Positions 29,935 through 39,230 are shown, counted from the stretch's first letter. The stretch is DNA of 64,000 bases from Pseudomonas poae (GCA_028869255.1 CP110972.1:4469001-4533000); one strand, 5' to 3'. Notes: generated from the sequence alone by a model not told the origin. A program made the numbers and translations.

Positions 29935-30714
29935 TTACTTCTCGACGAACGCACGCTCGATCAGATAATCACCCGGCTCACGCATACGCGGCGAAACCTT
30001 CAAACCGAAGCTGTTCAGCACTTCACTGGTTTCGTCCAACATGCTTGGACTGCCGCACAGCATGGCGCGGTCGTCTTCGGGGTTGATCGGTGGCAGGCCG
30101 ATGTCGCTGAACAGCTTGCCACTGCGCATCAGGTCGGTCAGGCGGCCTTCGTTTTCGAATGGCTCGCGGGTCACGGTCGGGTAGTAGATCAACTTGTCAC
30201 GCAGGGCTTCGCCGAAGAACTCGTTCTGCGGCAGGTGCTCGGTGATGAATTCGCGGTAAGCGACTTCGTTGACGTAACGCACGCCGTGGCACAGGATCAC
30301 TTTTTCGAAACGCTCGTAGGTCTCCGGGTCCTGGATCACGCTCATAAATGGCGCCAGGCCAGTACCGGTGCTGAGCAGGTACAAGTGTTTGCCAGGCTTC
30401 AAATCGTCAAGCACCAGGGTGCCTGTCGGTTTTTTGCTGATGATGATCTCGTCGCCTTCCTTCAAGTGCTGCAGCTGGGAAGTCAGCGGGCCATCCGGCA
30501 CCTTGATGCTGAAGAACTCCAGATGCTCTTCCCAGTTCGGGCTGGCAATCGAGTAAGCGCGCATGAGCGGGCGGCCGTTGGGCTGTTGCAGGCCGATCAT
30601 CACGAACTGACCGTTCTCGAAGCGCAAGCCGGGATCGCGGGTGCACTTGAAGCTGAACAGAGTGTCGTTCCAGTGATGAACACTGAGGACACGCTCGTGG
30701 TTCATGTTGCTCAT
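29935..30714 (-). CDS. fpr: Ferredoxin--NADP+ reductase
   Basis: FAD enzyme that passes electrons between NADPH and ferredoxin/flavodoxin, and in Pseudomonas to bacterioferritin-associated ferredoxin (Bfd). Start ATG 30714 (MSNMNHERVLSVHHWND) matches the usual N-terminus; length 259. FAD-binding RAYSIAS is near residue 52, the NADP loop LSTGTGLAPFMSVI near 110, CGSPSMLDE near 222, and the C-terminus ends LIERAFVEK as in the Pseudomonas/Azotobacter subclass. It is divergent from finR, its expected activator, and Bfd is encoded at 57712. Confidence 0.97.
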   Translation of the reverse strand: MSNMNHERVLSVHHWNDTLFSFKCTRDPGLRFENGQFVMIGLQQPNGRPLMRAYSIASPNWEEHLEFFSIKVPDGPLTSQLQHLKEGDEIIISKKPTGTLVLDDLKPGKHLYLLSTGTGLAPFMSVIQDPETYERFEKVILCHGVRYVNEVAYREFITEHLPQNEFFGEALRDKLIYYPTVTREPFENEGRLTDLMRSGKLFSDIGLPPINPEDDRAMLCGSPSMLDETSEVLNSFGLKVSPRMREPGDYLIERAFVEK

Positions 30715-30837
30715 GTACGGGGGACTCCTGGAAATGGGTCTGCGCCAAATGTAGTTGCGCAATTGCACCGCATTCTAATGGCGGCGACAATATCTGTTAA
30801 CTGAATTATTAAGATAAGGGTTATCGGTTATATCGAT

Positions 30838-31764
30838 ATGCGATTTACTCTACGTCAACTGCAAGTCTTCGTCGCCGTCGCCCAGCAGGAAAGCGTCTCC
30901 CGCGCTGCTGGCCTTCTGGCCTTATCTCAGTCCGCCGCCAGCACCTCGATCACCGAGCTGGAGCGCCAATCCAGCTGCCAATTATTCGACCGCGCGGGTA
31001 AACGCCTGAGCCTCAACGCGCTGGGCCATCAGCTGCTGCCCCAGGCAGTGGCGCTGCTGGACCAGGCCAAGGAGATCGAGGACCTGCTCAACGGCAAGTC
31101 CGGCTTCGGCTCCCTGGCGGTCGGCGCCACGCTGACCATCGGCAATTACCTGGCTACGCTGCTGATCGGCAGCTTCATGCAGCAACATCCCGAGAGCCAG
31201 GTGAAGCTGCATGTGCAGAACACTGCGCATATCGTGCACCAGGTCGCGCACTACGAAATTGACTTGGGTCTAATCGAAGGCGACTGCAGCCACCCGGACA
31301 TCGAGGTGCAAACCTGGGTCGAAGATGAGCTGGTGGTGTTCTGCGCGCCGCAGCATCACCTGGCCAAGCGCGGCGTGGCCAGCATGGACGAGTTGACCCA
31401 TGAGGCGTGGATCCTGAGGGAGCAAGGTTCGGGCACGCGCCTGACCTTTGACCAAGCCATGCGCCATCACCGCAGCACGCTGAATATCCGCCTGGAGCTG
31501 GAACACACCGAGGCAATCAAGCGTGCGGTGGAGTCGGGGTTGGGGATTGGCTGCATTTCCCGCCTGGCGCTGCGTGATGCATTCCGCCGTGGCAGCCTGG
31601 TGCCGGTGGAAACCCCGGACCTGGACCTGGCACGACAGTTTTACTTCATCTGGCATAAACAGAAATACCAGACCTCGGCGATGCGCGAGTTCCTGGAACT
31701 GTGCCGCGCCTTTACCGCCGGGGTGCAGCGCAGCGACGAAATTGTGTTGCCGAGCATAGCCTGA
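30838..31764 (+). CDS. finR: LysR-family regulator FinR
   Basis: LysR regulator divergently placed from fpr. In Pseudomonas this orthologue (FinR) is required for fpr induction by superoxide. The 308-residue protein has an N-terminal helix-turn-helix (TLRQLQVFVAVAQQESVSRAA, SQSAASTSITELER) and an effector domain with VGATLTIGNYLATLL and GLGIGCISRLALRDA. Start ATG 30838, with the 123-base intergenic region holding both promoters. Confidence 0.92.
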   Translation: MRFTLRQLQVFVAVAQQESVSRAAGLLALSQSAASTSITELERQSSCQLFDRAGKRLSLNALGHQLLPQAVALLDQAKEIEDLLNGKSGFGSLAVGATLTIGNYLATLLIGSFMQQHPESQVKLHVQNTAHIVHQVAHYEIDLGLIEGDCSHPDIEVQTWVEDELVVFCAPQHHLAKRGVASMDELTHEAWILREQGSGTRLTFDQAMRHHRSTLNIRLELEHTEAIKRAVESGLGIGCISRLALRDAFRRGSLVPVETPDLDLARQFYFIWHKQKYQTSAMREFLELCRAFTAGVQRSDEIVLPSIA

Positions 31765-31767
31765 GCC

Positions 31768-32129
31768 TTAGATCAGGATCACGGCCCATACCAGGGTGAT
31801 CATGGTCAGTGCCACGAATTGCGCGGCGCTGCCCATGTCCTTGGCGTTTTTCGACAGCGGGTGGCGGTCGAGGGAAATGCGGTCGATCGCCGCCTCTACC
31901 GCCGAATTGAGCAATTCAACGATCAGCGCCAGCAGGCACACGGCGATCAGCAACGCACGCTCGACCCGGCTGACATTCAGAAAGAAGCTCAGCGGGATCA
32001 GGATCACATTGAGCAACACCAACTGACGGAACGCCGCCTCGCCGGTGAACGCTGCGCGCAGGCCGTCCAGGAGTAACCCCCTGCATTGAAGATACGTTTG
32101 ATACCGGTTTGACCCTTGAAAGGCGACAT
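31768..32129 (-). pseudogene. dgkA: Diacylglycerol kinase, frameshifted
   Basis: DgkA is a small three-helix membrane kinase that recycles diacylglycerol to phosphatidic acid. The N-terminal part reads MSPFKGQTGIKRIFNAGGYSW from ATG 32129. The frame is then lost near 32067-32069, where a G appears to be missing: TGGGAC would be expected for SWDGLRAA and TGGAC is found. The other frame carries the rest: GLRAAFTGEAAFRQLVLLNV, LLALIVELLNSAVEAAIDR with the active-site Glu motif, and KDMGSAAQFVAL. One base would restore a protein of about 120 residues. Its neighbour erdR is the same as in P. aeruginosa. Confidence 0.9.
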
Positions 32130-32204
32130 AGACGTAGGCAACTGAACTGAAGGAGTGGGGAAACTAGGTCACGCCAAGTCAAAAAAGCGTGAATCGATAG
32201 CAGC

Positions 32205-32855
32205 TTAATGCTGCGAAATTGACTCAAGTTGTTGCAAGAGCAACGCCGCCTGGGTACGCGTGCGCACGCCCAGCTTGCGGAAGATCGCGGTGACGTGGGC
32301 CTTGATGGTCGCCTCCGACACACTCAGCTCGTAGGCAATCTGCTTGTTCAGCAAGCCTTCGCACACCATGGTCAGCACCCGGAACTGCTGGGGCGTCAGG
32401 CTGGCGAGGCCATCACGAGCGGCCTTGGCTTCGTCGGACACGTTGATTTCTTCAAACGCTTGCGGCGGCCAGGACACATCACCGTCCAATACCGTGCGCA
32501 CGGCCTTCTGGATATCTTCCATGGCGCTGGACTTGGGAATGAAGCCGCTGGCGCCGAACTCCTTGGAGCGCACCACCACGTCGGCTTCTTCCTGGGCCGA
32601 GACCATTACCACCGGGATTTGCGGGTATTGCCCACGCAGCAATACCAGCCCAGAGAAACCGTAGGCGCCTGGCATGTTCAGGTCGAGCAGCACCAGGTCC
32701 CAGTCAGATTTTTCGGTGAGGCGGGCTTCCAGTTCGGCAATGCTGGCCACTTCGACCAGGCGCACGTCCGGGCCCAGGCCCAGGGTGACCGCTTGATGCA
32801 GCGCACTGCGAAACAGCGGATGGTCATCGGCTATCAGGATTTCGTATGTGGCCAT
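32205..32855 (-). CDS. erdR: ErdR, NarL-type response regulator
   Basis: Response regulator that in Pseudomonas controls acetate/ethanol metabolism (acsA and the ethanol oxidation cascade). The 216-residue protein has a receiver with D58-region LVLLDLNMPGAYGFS and a LuxR-type DNA-binding domain at about 145-210 (SLTPQQFRVLTMVCEGLLNKQIA, SVSEATIKAHVTAIFRKLGV). Start ATG 32855. The dgkA-erdR order matches P. aeruginosa. Its partner sensor kinase is not in the window. Confidence 0.9.
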   Translation of the reverse strand: MATYEILIADDHPLFRSALHQAVTLGLGPDVRLVEVASIAELEARLTEKSDWDLVLLDLNMPGAYGFSGLVLLRGQYPQIPVVMVSAQEEADVVVRSKEFGASGFIPKSSAMEDIQKAVRTVLDGDVSWPPQAFEEINVSDEAKAARDGLASLTPQQFRVLTMVCEGLLNKQIAYELSVSEATIKAHVTAIFRKLGVRTRTQAALLLQQLESISQH

Positions 32856-33094
32856 TGATTAAATGATCCTGTTTTTTATGGCAGCCCTGATGGGTTCAGG
32901 GTTCGCCAATACACTAGGCGACGGCCAGGCAGCCATCGCCACAGGGTACGTTCAACGTCAAAAACGTCGAAAATTCACGGTTGCACCCCAATCGGCGCCC
33001 AGCATGCCCAGCGCAGCCTGGGGGTCAAGCACTACGCCCGCGGGCATTTTAGCGGGGTACGGATTTACAGTGCCATCATGCAAACGTCGTCTGG

Positions 33095-33814
33095 TTATAC
33101 CGCCGTTATATAAGGCGCCAGACGAGTATGGACGATATCGCTCGGGTCCAGTGGCAGCTGGAACTTGGCCGCCAGGTAATGAGTGCTGAAGACGTCGAGG
33201 TAGGCCTCCAGCACTTCACTGGCGGCGCCATCGTCGGCCAGTTCCAGGCACAGGGCCGCGACCTCGGCGGTGCAGAAATGGTCATCGCGCTTGGAGCGAC
33301 GCAGCTTGTAGCGCGAGAGCTGCTCAGGCGCCAGGCTCAACACCGGCAGATGCTCGAGGTAGGGGCTTTTGCGGAACATCTTGCGCGCTTCACTCCAGGT
33401 GCCGTCCAGCAAGATGAACAACGGGCGCTTGCCCGCCTGCACCTTGACCTCGCTGACAACCCGCTCGGGCGCTACGAACTCGCCGGGGAACACGATGTAA
33501 GGCTGCCACTGCGGGTCGGCCAGCAAGGTGAGCAAATCCGGGTCAACCTCGGTGCGCGACCAGGCGAATGCAGTGGTGTCATCGATCACATCGGCGATCA
33601 GCCACCCGGTGTTGCTGGGCTTCATCGGCTCGACATCGTGCATCAGCAGGCACATCGCGGACCGGGCCTGCACCTGAGGGCGCCAGGCACACAGGCAATA
33701 CTCGGGAACTACCCGGCAGCCGGGGCAACGCTCGGCACGCGAGCCACGGTTGAGAAAGGGCCGGATGGCGCGGGCGAGGCGCTGGGTACGCAGACGGGAA
33801 ACGGCATGGCTCAT
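33095..33814 (-). CDS. DTW-domain tRNA-uridine aminocarboxypropyltransferase
   Basis: 239-residue DTW-family protein related to TapT (YfiP), which makes acp3U47 in tRNA using SAM. The family signature appears as FILLDGTWSEARKM (D-G-T-W). Other family features are a zinc-type Cys group CPGCRVVPEYCLC (about 34-46) and LMHDVEPMKPSNTG. The C-terminal block LRRSKRDDHFCTAEVAALCLE is typical. Start ATG 33814. No operon partner; the upstream 32856-33094 gap shows nothing recognisable. Confidence 0.9.
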   Translation of the reverse strand: MSHAVSRLRTQRLARAIRPFLNRGSRAERCPGCRVVPEYCLCAWRPQVQARSAMCLLMHDVEPMKPSNTGWLIADVIDDTTAFAWSRTEVDPDLLTLLADPQWQPYIVFPGEFVAPERVVSEVKVQAGKRPLFILLDGTWSEARKMFRKSPYLEHLPVLSLAPEQLSRYKLRRSKRDDHFCTAEVAALCLELADDGAASEVLEAYLDVFSTHYLAAKFQLPLDPSDIVHTRLAPYITAV

Positions 33815-33993
33815 CGGATGCGCCGTAGAGAGGGGTAAATCGACACGGGGAAACTCGTGAAAGGCTTGAAGTGGCCGCAGTTTACCAGCGATACGCCTGG
33901 CTGTAGTGGCAAGGGGTCACCTATAATTGCGCGCCACTGAACGCACAGCGCAGTGGCTGGTCTATGCACCAGTAACCGAATCAGGAGAGTTTC

Positions 33994-34434
33994 ATGCTGC
34001 GTTCCATGCTGCGCCTTGTCGTCCCATCCGTCGCCCTTGCGCTGGTTTTGCCCATGGGCGCCCAGGCGGCCTCGCTGCTGGAGGCCCAAATGAACAGGAA
34101 ACTGCAAAGCGTCGCGGCCGAAAGCAACAAGGACCTGCCCCGGGAAATCGACGAAAAAACCCTGGAAGTGGCCTATACCGTTGAAGGCATGCAACTGATC
34201 GATCACCTGAGCGTCATGCCCGACCGCGCCGAACAGATGCGCGCCAACCCCAAGGCGGTGTATTTCCAGCTGGGGCAAAGCGTATGCCTGAACGCGGGTT
34301 ACCGCGAGTTGATGGCCAAGGGCGCAGTGATGCGCTACGAAATCACCGAGAACAAGACCAACCGTCCTGTGGCATCGGTGAAGTTCGTGGAAGCGGACTG
34401 CCCGGCACCGGCTGCAGCGAAGAAGAAAAAGTAA
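33994..34434 (+). CDS. PA3611-like exported protein
   Basis: 146-residue protein with a cleavable signal peptide (MLRLVVPSVALALVLPMGAQA), so periplasmic or secreted. The mature part, LLEAQMNRKLQSVAAESN to ASVKFVEADC, resembles P. aeruginosa PA3611, described as a quorum-sensing-regulated virulence factor. Two Cys (SVCLNAGY and EADCPAP) could form a disulfide. The basic tail is AAAKKKK. ATG 33994 follows AGGAGAGTTTC, a strong ribosome site. Function here unknown. The gap 34435-34810 downstream has no gene I can support. Confidence 0.8.
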   Translation: MLRSMLRLVVPSVALALVLPMGAQAASLLEAQMNRKLQSVAAESNKDLPREIDEKTLEVAYTVEGMQLIDHLSVMPDRAEQMRANPKAVYFQLGQSVCLNAGYRELMAKGAVMRYEITENKTNRPVASVKFVEADCPAPAAAKKKK

Positions 34435-34810
34435 CCACTGCTCCAACGTCACGCGCCGCCGCCCGGTGGCGCGCACTGCCCTGCTCCAATTCCCCGAGCA
34501 CAGCTAAACTCCCTTCAGAGCAACCAATAAGCGGTTGCCAGGCAAGGGTTTTTCGGCCCATGATCAAGCCATCCCTGCCGCCCGTTCACAACGGTTTTCA
34601 CACCGTTCTGTAACATTTTCAGGGCAAAAGAAGGTTGCCCTCCTGCAACTTGCAGTGCAAAGGTTTTTAAATCAAAAGGAACATACAGAGCCCGTTTGCC
34701 GCCTGGCGAACACGTGCATTGCCTTGGGCATGCAGTGACACATGCAGTGTCGCGGCCCGCGGACGAATCACTCGCCGATGGCCCAGCCTCTGTGAAGAAG
34801 GAGAAGTTGA

Positions 34811-35923
34811 ATGCCTTACGAACCGAATGACCGCCTGCTCCGGCACTTTGAAGAAAACGGCGCCGACCTCACACAGCAGGTCGAAGCACAACTCCAGCTG
34901 ATCGCCCCCGACAGCCCGAATATCCCCCTGTATCGCGACATGATCCTGACGGTGCTGCGCATGGCCCAGGACGACCGCAACCGCTGGAACGCCAAGATCA
35001 CTTTACAGGCCATCCGCGAGCTGGACCATGCCTTCCGCGTACTGGAACAGTTCAAGGGCCGGCGCAAAGTCACCGTGTTCGGCTCAGCCCGAACGCCAGC
35101 AGAAAGCCCGCTGTACGCGTTGGCCCGTGAAGTGGGCGCTGCACTGGCGCGCTCTGACCTGATGGTGATTACCGGCGGCGGTGGCGGCATCATGGCGGCG
35201 GCCCACGAAGGCGCAGGCCTGGAGCACAGCCTGGGGTTCAACATCACCCTGCCGTTTGAACAGCACGCCAACCCGACCATTGACGGCACCGAAAACCTGC
35301 TGTCTTTCCATTTTTTCTTTACCCGCAAGCTGTTCTTCGTCAAGGAAGCCGATGCGCTGGTGTTGTGCCCGGGCGGCTTCGGCACTCTGGATGAAGCCCT
35401 CGAAGTATTGACGCTGATCCAGACCGGCAAGAGTCCCCTGGTGCCTGTGGTATTGCTGGACGCACCCGGGGGCGGGTTCTGGCAAGGCGCACTGGACTTT
35501 ATCCGCAGCCAGCTGGAGGCCAATCGTTACATTCTGCCCACTGACCTCAAATTGGTGCGGCTGGTGTACAGCGCTGAAGAGGCGGTGGAAGAAATCAATC
35601 AGTTCTATGCCAACTTCCATTCCACACGCTGGCTGAAACGCGAGTTTGTGGTGCGCATGAATCACCCGCTCAGTGATCGGGCACTGGCGCATTTGCAGAG
35701 CGAATTTGCCGGCCTGCGATTGAGCGGGGATTTCCAGCAACTCGCCTATACGGGCGAGGAGCATGATGAGCCGAGGTTCAGCCATTTGACGCGGCTGGTG
35801 TTCAACTTCAATGGGCGGGATCAGGGCCGGCTGCGGGAATTGGTGGACTACATCAACTTGCCGGAGAACTGGGCGCAGGCTCAGGGCAAGGCTCAGCTAC
35901 GGGTGGCGCCGGAGCCGGCGTGA
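34811..35923 (+). CDS. LOG-family (TIGR00730) Rossmann-fold protein, extended
   Basis: Lysine-decarboxylase-like LOG family protein; members of this family are nucleotide 5'-monophosphate nucleosidases. The core has VTVFGSARTPAESP, MVITGGGGGIMAAAHEGA and the signature PGGFGTLDEALEVLT (PGGxGTxxE). At 370 residues it is far longer than the usual 180-230, with an N-terminal helical extension (about 75 residues) and a C-terminal extension (about 100 residues, RWLKREFVVRMNHPLSDRAL onward). ATG 34811 has AAGGAGAAG upstream. Convergent with recX through a shared terminator. Confidence 0.88.
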   Translation: MPYEPNDRLLRHFEENGADLTQQVEAQLQLIAPDSPNIPLYRDMILTVLRMAQDDRNRWNAKITLQAIRELDHAFRVLEQFKGRRKVTVFGSARTPAESPLYALAREVGAALARSDLMVITGGGGGIMAAAHEGAGLEHSLGFNITLPFEQHANPTIDGTENLLSFHFFFTRKLFFVKEADALVLCPGGFGTLDEALEVLTLIQTGKSPLVPVVLLDAPGGGFWQGALDFIRSQLEANRYILPTDLKLVRLVYSAEEAVEEINQFYANFHSTRWLKREFVVRMNHPLSDRALAHLQSEFAGLRLSGDFQQLAYTGEEHDEPRFSHLTRLVFNFNGRDQGRLRELVDYINLPENWAQAQGKAQLRVAPEPA

Positions 35924-35933
35924 TTTTTCAGGC

Positions 35934-35975
35934 AAAAAAAAAAGGCCCACTATTTTCATAGTGGGCCTTTTTTTG
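35934..35975. terminator. Bidirectional terminator between LOG gene and recX
   Basis: AAAAAAAGGCCCACTA-ttttca-TAGTGGGCCTTTTTTT: a perfect stem with A and T runs on both sides, serving both convergent genes. Confidence 0.95.
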
Positions 35976-35990
35976 TGGCGTTCCTGCGAT

Positions 35991-36458
35991 TCAGTCGTCC
36001 ATATCTTTACCGCTCAATAGGCGGCTGATCATGTCCATCGAAAACCCGCGATAACTCAAAAACCGACCTTGCTTCGCACGCTCCCGCGCATCAATTGGAA
36101 GATGACCAGAGAACTTGCGCCGCCAGGTCTCCTCCAGCTGTGATTGCCAGCTGATACCGCACTCCCGCAGGGCAAGGTCGATATCTACACGCTGCAGGCC
36201 ACGCTGGCTCAGCTCTTCACGAATCCGCGCAGGGCCATAGCCGGAACGGGCTCGGTAGGACACAAAGCTTTCAAGGTAACGGGCTTCCGACAACAGCCCC
36301 TCTTCCGTCAACCGGTCGAGGGCAGTTTCGATCATCTCGGGCTCTGCGCCGCGCTGACGCAGTTTACGCGTCAGCTCGACTCGACCATGCTCGCGACGAG
36401 CCAGCAGGTCCATCGCAGTGCGCCTAACGGCGACAAGGGTATCCAGTACAACAGTCAT
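35991..36458 (-). CDS. recX: RecX, regulator of RecA
   Basis: RecX binds RecA filaments and limits their activity. The 155-residue protein shows the three-helix repeats of the family: [45 protein letters not shown] and [20 protein letters not shown]. Start ATG 36458, only 8 bases after the recA stop, so it is co-transcribed with recA and SOS-induced. Confidence 0.95.
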   Translation of the reverse strand: MTVVLDTLVAVRRTAMDLLARREHGRVELTRKLRQRGAEPEMIETALDRLTEEGLLSEARYLESFVSYRARSGYGPARIREELSQRGLQRVDIDLALRECGISWQSQLEETWRRKFSGHLPIDARERAKQGRFLSYRGFSMDMISRLLSGKDMDD

Positions 36459-36466
36459 CGTTTGCT

Positions 36467-37525
36467 TCAGACGTCAGTGTCGACTTCTTCTACTTCTTCA
36501 ACCGGCTCGCGGTTGGCGGCAGCTTTCACGTCTGGCGCTGCAGTCAGCAGCTTGTCGCGAATCTGCTTCTCAAGCGTGGCAGCGATATCCGGGTTGTCCG
36601 CCAGGAACTTGGCCGAGTTGGCTTTGCCTTGGCCAATTTTGCTGCCGTTGTAGGCATACCAGGCACCGGACTTCTCGACGAAACCGTGCAGCACGCCCAG
36701 GTCGATCATCTCGCCGTTCAGGTAGATACCCTTGCCGTAGAGAATCTGGAACTCAGCCTGACGGAAAGGCGGGGCCACTTTGTTCTTCACGACTTTAACG
36801 CGGGTTTCGCTACCAACAACCTCGTCACCTTCCTTCACCGCGCCGGTACGGCGGATGTCCAGACGGACCGAAGCGTAGAACTTCAACGCGTTACCACCGG
36901 TGGTGGTTTCCGGGCTGCCGAACATCACGCCGATCTTCATACGGATCTGGTTGATGAAGATCACCAGGCAGTTGGCGTTCTTGATGTTACCGGTGATTTT
37001 ACGCAGCGCCTGAGACATCAGACGGGCTTGCAGGCCCACGTGCATGTCGCCCATTTCGCCTTCGATTTCAGCCTTGGGTACCAGGGCCGCCACGGAGTCG
37101 ACCACGATCACGTCGATGGCGTTGGAGCGCACCAGCATGTCGGTGATTTCCAGGGCTTGCTCACCGGTGTCCGGCTGGGAAACCAGCAGGTCGTCAACGT
37201 TGACGCCCAGCTTGCCGGCGTATTCAGGGTCCAGGGCGTGCTCGGCGTCGACGAACGCGCAGGTGGCGCCCATTTTTTGCGCCTGGGCAATCACCGACAG
37301 GGTCAGGGTGGTTTTACCGGAAGATTCAGGACCGTAGATTTCAACGATACGGCCTTTTGGCAGGCCGCCAATGCCGAGCGCGATGTCCAGACCCAGAGAG
37401 CCAGTGGAAATAGCCGGGATCGCCTGACGGTCGTGATCGCCCATACGCATTACGGCACCCTTGCCGAATTGACGTTCGATCTGACCCAGGGCCGCAGCCA
37501 AGGCTTTCTTCTTGTTGTCGTCCAT
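36467..37525 (-). CDS. recA: Recombinase RecA
   Basis: ATP-dependent strand-exchange protein and co-protease for LexA and for SOS-type phage repressors such as the one at 40930. ATG 37525 ([21 protein letters not shown]) is the standard start; 352 residues. Walker [11 protein letters not shown], Walker [11 protein letters not shown], the L2 loop [18 protein letters not shown] and a variable acidic C-terminus ([13 protein letters not shown]) are all present. A LexA box lies 40-55 bases upstream. Confidence 0.98.
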   Translation of the reverse strand: MDDNKKKALAAALGQIERQFGKGAVMRMGDHDRQAIPAISTGSLGLDIALGIGGLPKGRIVEIYGPESSGKTTLTLSVIAQAQKMGATCAFVDAEHALDPEYAGKLGVNVDDLLVSQPDTGEQALEITDMLVRSNAIDVIVVDSVAALVPKAEIEGEMGDMHVGLQARLMSQALRKITGNIKNANCLVIFINQIRMKIGVMFGSPETTTGGNALKFYASVRLDIRRTGAVKEGDEVVGSETRVKVVKNKVAPPFRQAEFQILYGKGIYLNGEMIDLGVLHGFVEKSGAWYAYNGSKIGQGKANSAKFLADNPDIAATLEKQIRDKLLTAAPDVKAAANREPVEEVEEVDTDV

Positions 37526-37565
37526 TAAAGTCCTCACGTAATCAATAAGGCCTGACGGCCAACAC

Positions 37566-37581
37566 CTGTATAAGTAGACAG
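37566..37581 (-). promoter_or_regulatory. LexA (SOS) box of recA
   Basis: On the minus strand CTGTCTACTTATACAG, an exact match to CTGT-N8-ACAG, about 40 bases before the recA start codon. Confidence 0.92.
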
Positions 37582-37608
37582 TATTGTTCCACAAAGATCG
37601 GAGATCGC

Positions 37609-38108
37609 CTACCCCTGATTTTCTATTTCTGCTGCAGCTCGTCGCATCAAGCCCTCAAGGGCGGCCTTTACCGTCTGTCGGCGGACCTCATCACGGTTGC
37701 CGGGAAAGTGCTGCAGCTCGGCCGTAACCACATCCCCGACGCCGAACGCCAGCCACACGGTGCCCACCGGTTTGTCCGGCGAACCGCCATCGGGCCCCGC
37801 CACACCGCTGACCGCCACGGCAAAGTGCGCCAGGCTTTTTCCTGGGCGCCACGCACCATGGCCTCCACCACGTCCTGGCTGACGGCCCCAACCTTGGGAA
37901 ACAAGCTCTCCGGCACATTCAATTGCCGGGTCTTCTGCCGATTGGAATAGGTGACATACCCTGCCTCAAACCACGCCGAACTCCCCGGGATCCGCGTGAT
38001 GGCTTCGGCAATACCGCCACCGGTACAGGATTCGGCAGTGGTGACGTGGGCATTGAGCACCTGTAAACGGCGACCCAGTTCAGCGGCAAGTTGAGTGATT
38101 TCCTTCAC
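37609..38108 (-). pseudogene. cinA: CinA/PncC nicotinamide-nucleotide amidase, frameshifted
   Basis: Deamidates NMN in NAD recycling. The start is a GTG at 38108 (VKEITQLAAELGRRL). Family motifs are TAESCTGGGIAEAITRIPGSSAWFEAG-type blocks and YSNRQKTRQLNVPE. The frame breaks at the T run 37836-37840 (five bases on the plus strand, so AAAAA in the gene). Six would give QEKSLAHFAVAVSGVAGPDGG, which continues in the other frame through SPDKPVGTVWLAFG to the stop at 37609. With one added base the protein is the usual length of about 166. It sits at the standard edge of the tailocin locus. Confidence 0.9.
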
Positions 38109-38190
38109 GGTCGTCTCCAGAAGCGGGCGGGGGATTTGCCTACCCTACAGGAGCCCATCGGCCACGCAAGTTACAGAGTGCATCAAGAAA

Positions 38191-38691
38191 CTAACGGGCG
38201 ACGGACCGCACATACGCCTGGCAGGCACGCAGGGCGATCAAGGCGTTATCGCCGTCATCGGTGACGCCGATAATTCGTTGAGCATGCGCCGGGTCAAGTC
38301 GGGCTCGCGGGGCTGCATGAACCACGCCGCCGGCGGTGGAGGTGGCAGGCAATGCACAGCCGGAGGCGAGGTCGCCGGCGTCGAGAAGGACTGACAACCG
38401 CACATCAGCAGTGGCCAGGCGGTCGCGCAGAACAGCCTGATGACGTTGGGCATCGCTCAACTCCCGAGCGTGTTGTTGGTCGCCGGCGCTGAGCTGTTGC
38501 TCCAGAGCCAACCGTTTGTCCTGCTCGGCCTGTTGCTGGTGCAAGGCCGCCTGGCTTTGCCGGCTCAGCGCCTGCGCCTGGACGAGGGCCTGGCGCTCAA
38601 GCTGCGCACCATAGCGCCAGGCCTGCACCTGCCAAGTCAGCGCCATCAATAAGCAAACGCCGATCAGCCGGCAAGCTGCTACGAAACGCAT
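38191..38691 (-). CDS. Inner-membrane spanin (LysB/Rz-like)
   Basis: Phage lysis protein that, with an outer-membrane lipoprotein partner, fuses the membranes. Start ATG 38691 (MRFVAACRLIGVCLLMALTWQ) gives 166 residues. There is one N-terminal membrane helix (about 5-22), then a long Gln/Ala-rich coiled coil (ERQALVQAQALSRQSQAALHQQQAEQDKRLALEQQL), then a variable end. The gene begins inside the end of the endolysin gene and has the o-spanin frame embedded in its 3' half. It belongs to the tailocin lysis cassette. Confidence 0.85.
   Translation of the reverse strand: MRFVAACRLIGVCLLMALTWQVQAWRYGAQLERQALVQAQALSRQSQAALHQQQAEQDKRLALEQQLSAGDQQHARELSDAQRHQAVLRDRLATADVRLSVLLDAGDLASGCALPATSTAGGVVHAAPRARLDPAHAQRIIGVTDDGDNALIALRACQAYVRSVAR
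38238..38453 (-). CDS. Embedded outer-membrane spanin lipoprotein (Rz1/LysC-like)
   Basis: A 71-residue frame lying wholly within the spanin gene in a different reading frame, starting at ATG 38453. It has a short hydrophobic signal (MPNVIRLFCATAWPLLMCGC) ending in a lipobox-like M-C-G-C, followed by a proline-rich stretch (STPATSPPAVHCLPPPPPAA). This combination of nested position, lipoprotein signal and proline richness is the classic Rz1/LysC o-spanin design. The lipobox has Met instead of Leu at -3. The position and composition make chance unlikely, but no direct ribosome site is obvious. Confidence 0.7.
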   Translation of the reverse strand: MPNVIRLFCATAWPLLMCGCQSFSTPATSPPAVHCLPPPPPAAWFMQPREPDLTRRMLNELSASPMTAITP

Positions 38692-39230
38692 AACACCGCC
38701 TTCGCCCGCGCCCACAGCAGCAAGCGATCTTCCAGCCCATTCAGCCCGCCGTTGATGCGCCGTGTGATGCGGGTGAACTGGTCCTTGTCGGCCAGTTCGT
38801 TCAAGCCATTGCTTTGCCAGAACCAGGCCGCCGACTCGGCCGCCCACTGCGGTTGCTCCAGCAACTGCGGCTGGTGCAACAACCGATCATCGCCGAACAG
38901 CGCGCGGCTGCAGGCCAGGTAGTTGCGCCGCCCGGTAATCTGGATCAGCCCCCTGCCCCGGTACTTCTGCCCGTCGCCGTCGGCTTCGGGAGTATTGCCC
39001 AGGCGGGCGGCCAAGGGGCCGGTGTCGTATTTGCTCAGGTATTGATCGCTGCCCAGTTCACGCACGTAGCGCAGCTCACCGGATTCATGGGCGATCTGGG
39101 CGATAAATGCCGCCGCGCGCCGCGCCGTAGTGACTTGGCGATTGGCCATGGCGCTGTTCAACGCCCCTATAAAAACGCCCGCTTGGGCGCGGGCGTCAGG
39201 CAGGATCTGCTGCAACTGTTCAAGTGTCAT
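38679..39230 (-). CDS. Phage-type endolysin (glycoside hydrolase 19 family)
   Basis: Chitinase-like muramidase that cuts peptidoglycan during tailocin release. I chose ATG 39230 (MTLEQLQQILPDARAQAGVF) with GGGGGCG upstream; an ATG at 39245 is also possible. The 183-residue protein has AAFIAQIAHESGELRYVREL with the catalytic Glu region, the second conserved loop KYDTGPLAARLGNTPEADGDG and YRGRGLIQITGRRNY, as in R-pyocin endolysins. Followed by the spanin pair in the usual order. Confidence 0.92.
   Translation of the reverse strand: MTLEQLQQILPDARAQAGVFIGALNSAMANRQVTTARRAAAFIAQIAHESGELRYVRELGSDQYLSKYDTGPLAARLGNTPEADGDGQKYRGRGLIQITGRRNYLACSRALFGDDRLLHQPQLLEQPQWAAESAAWFWQSNGLNELADKDQFTRITRRINGGLNGLEDRLLLWARAKAVLCVS

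Noticed and set aside
32863..33189. 108-codon plus-strand frame between erdR and the DTW gene
   Set aside because: No family resemblance, overlaps the DTW gene, no ribosome site.
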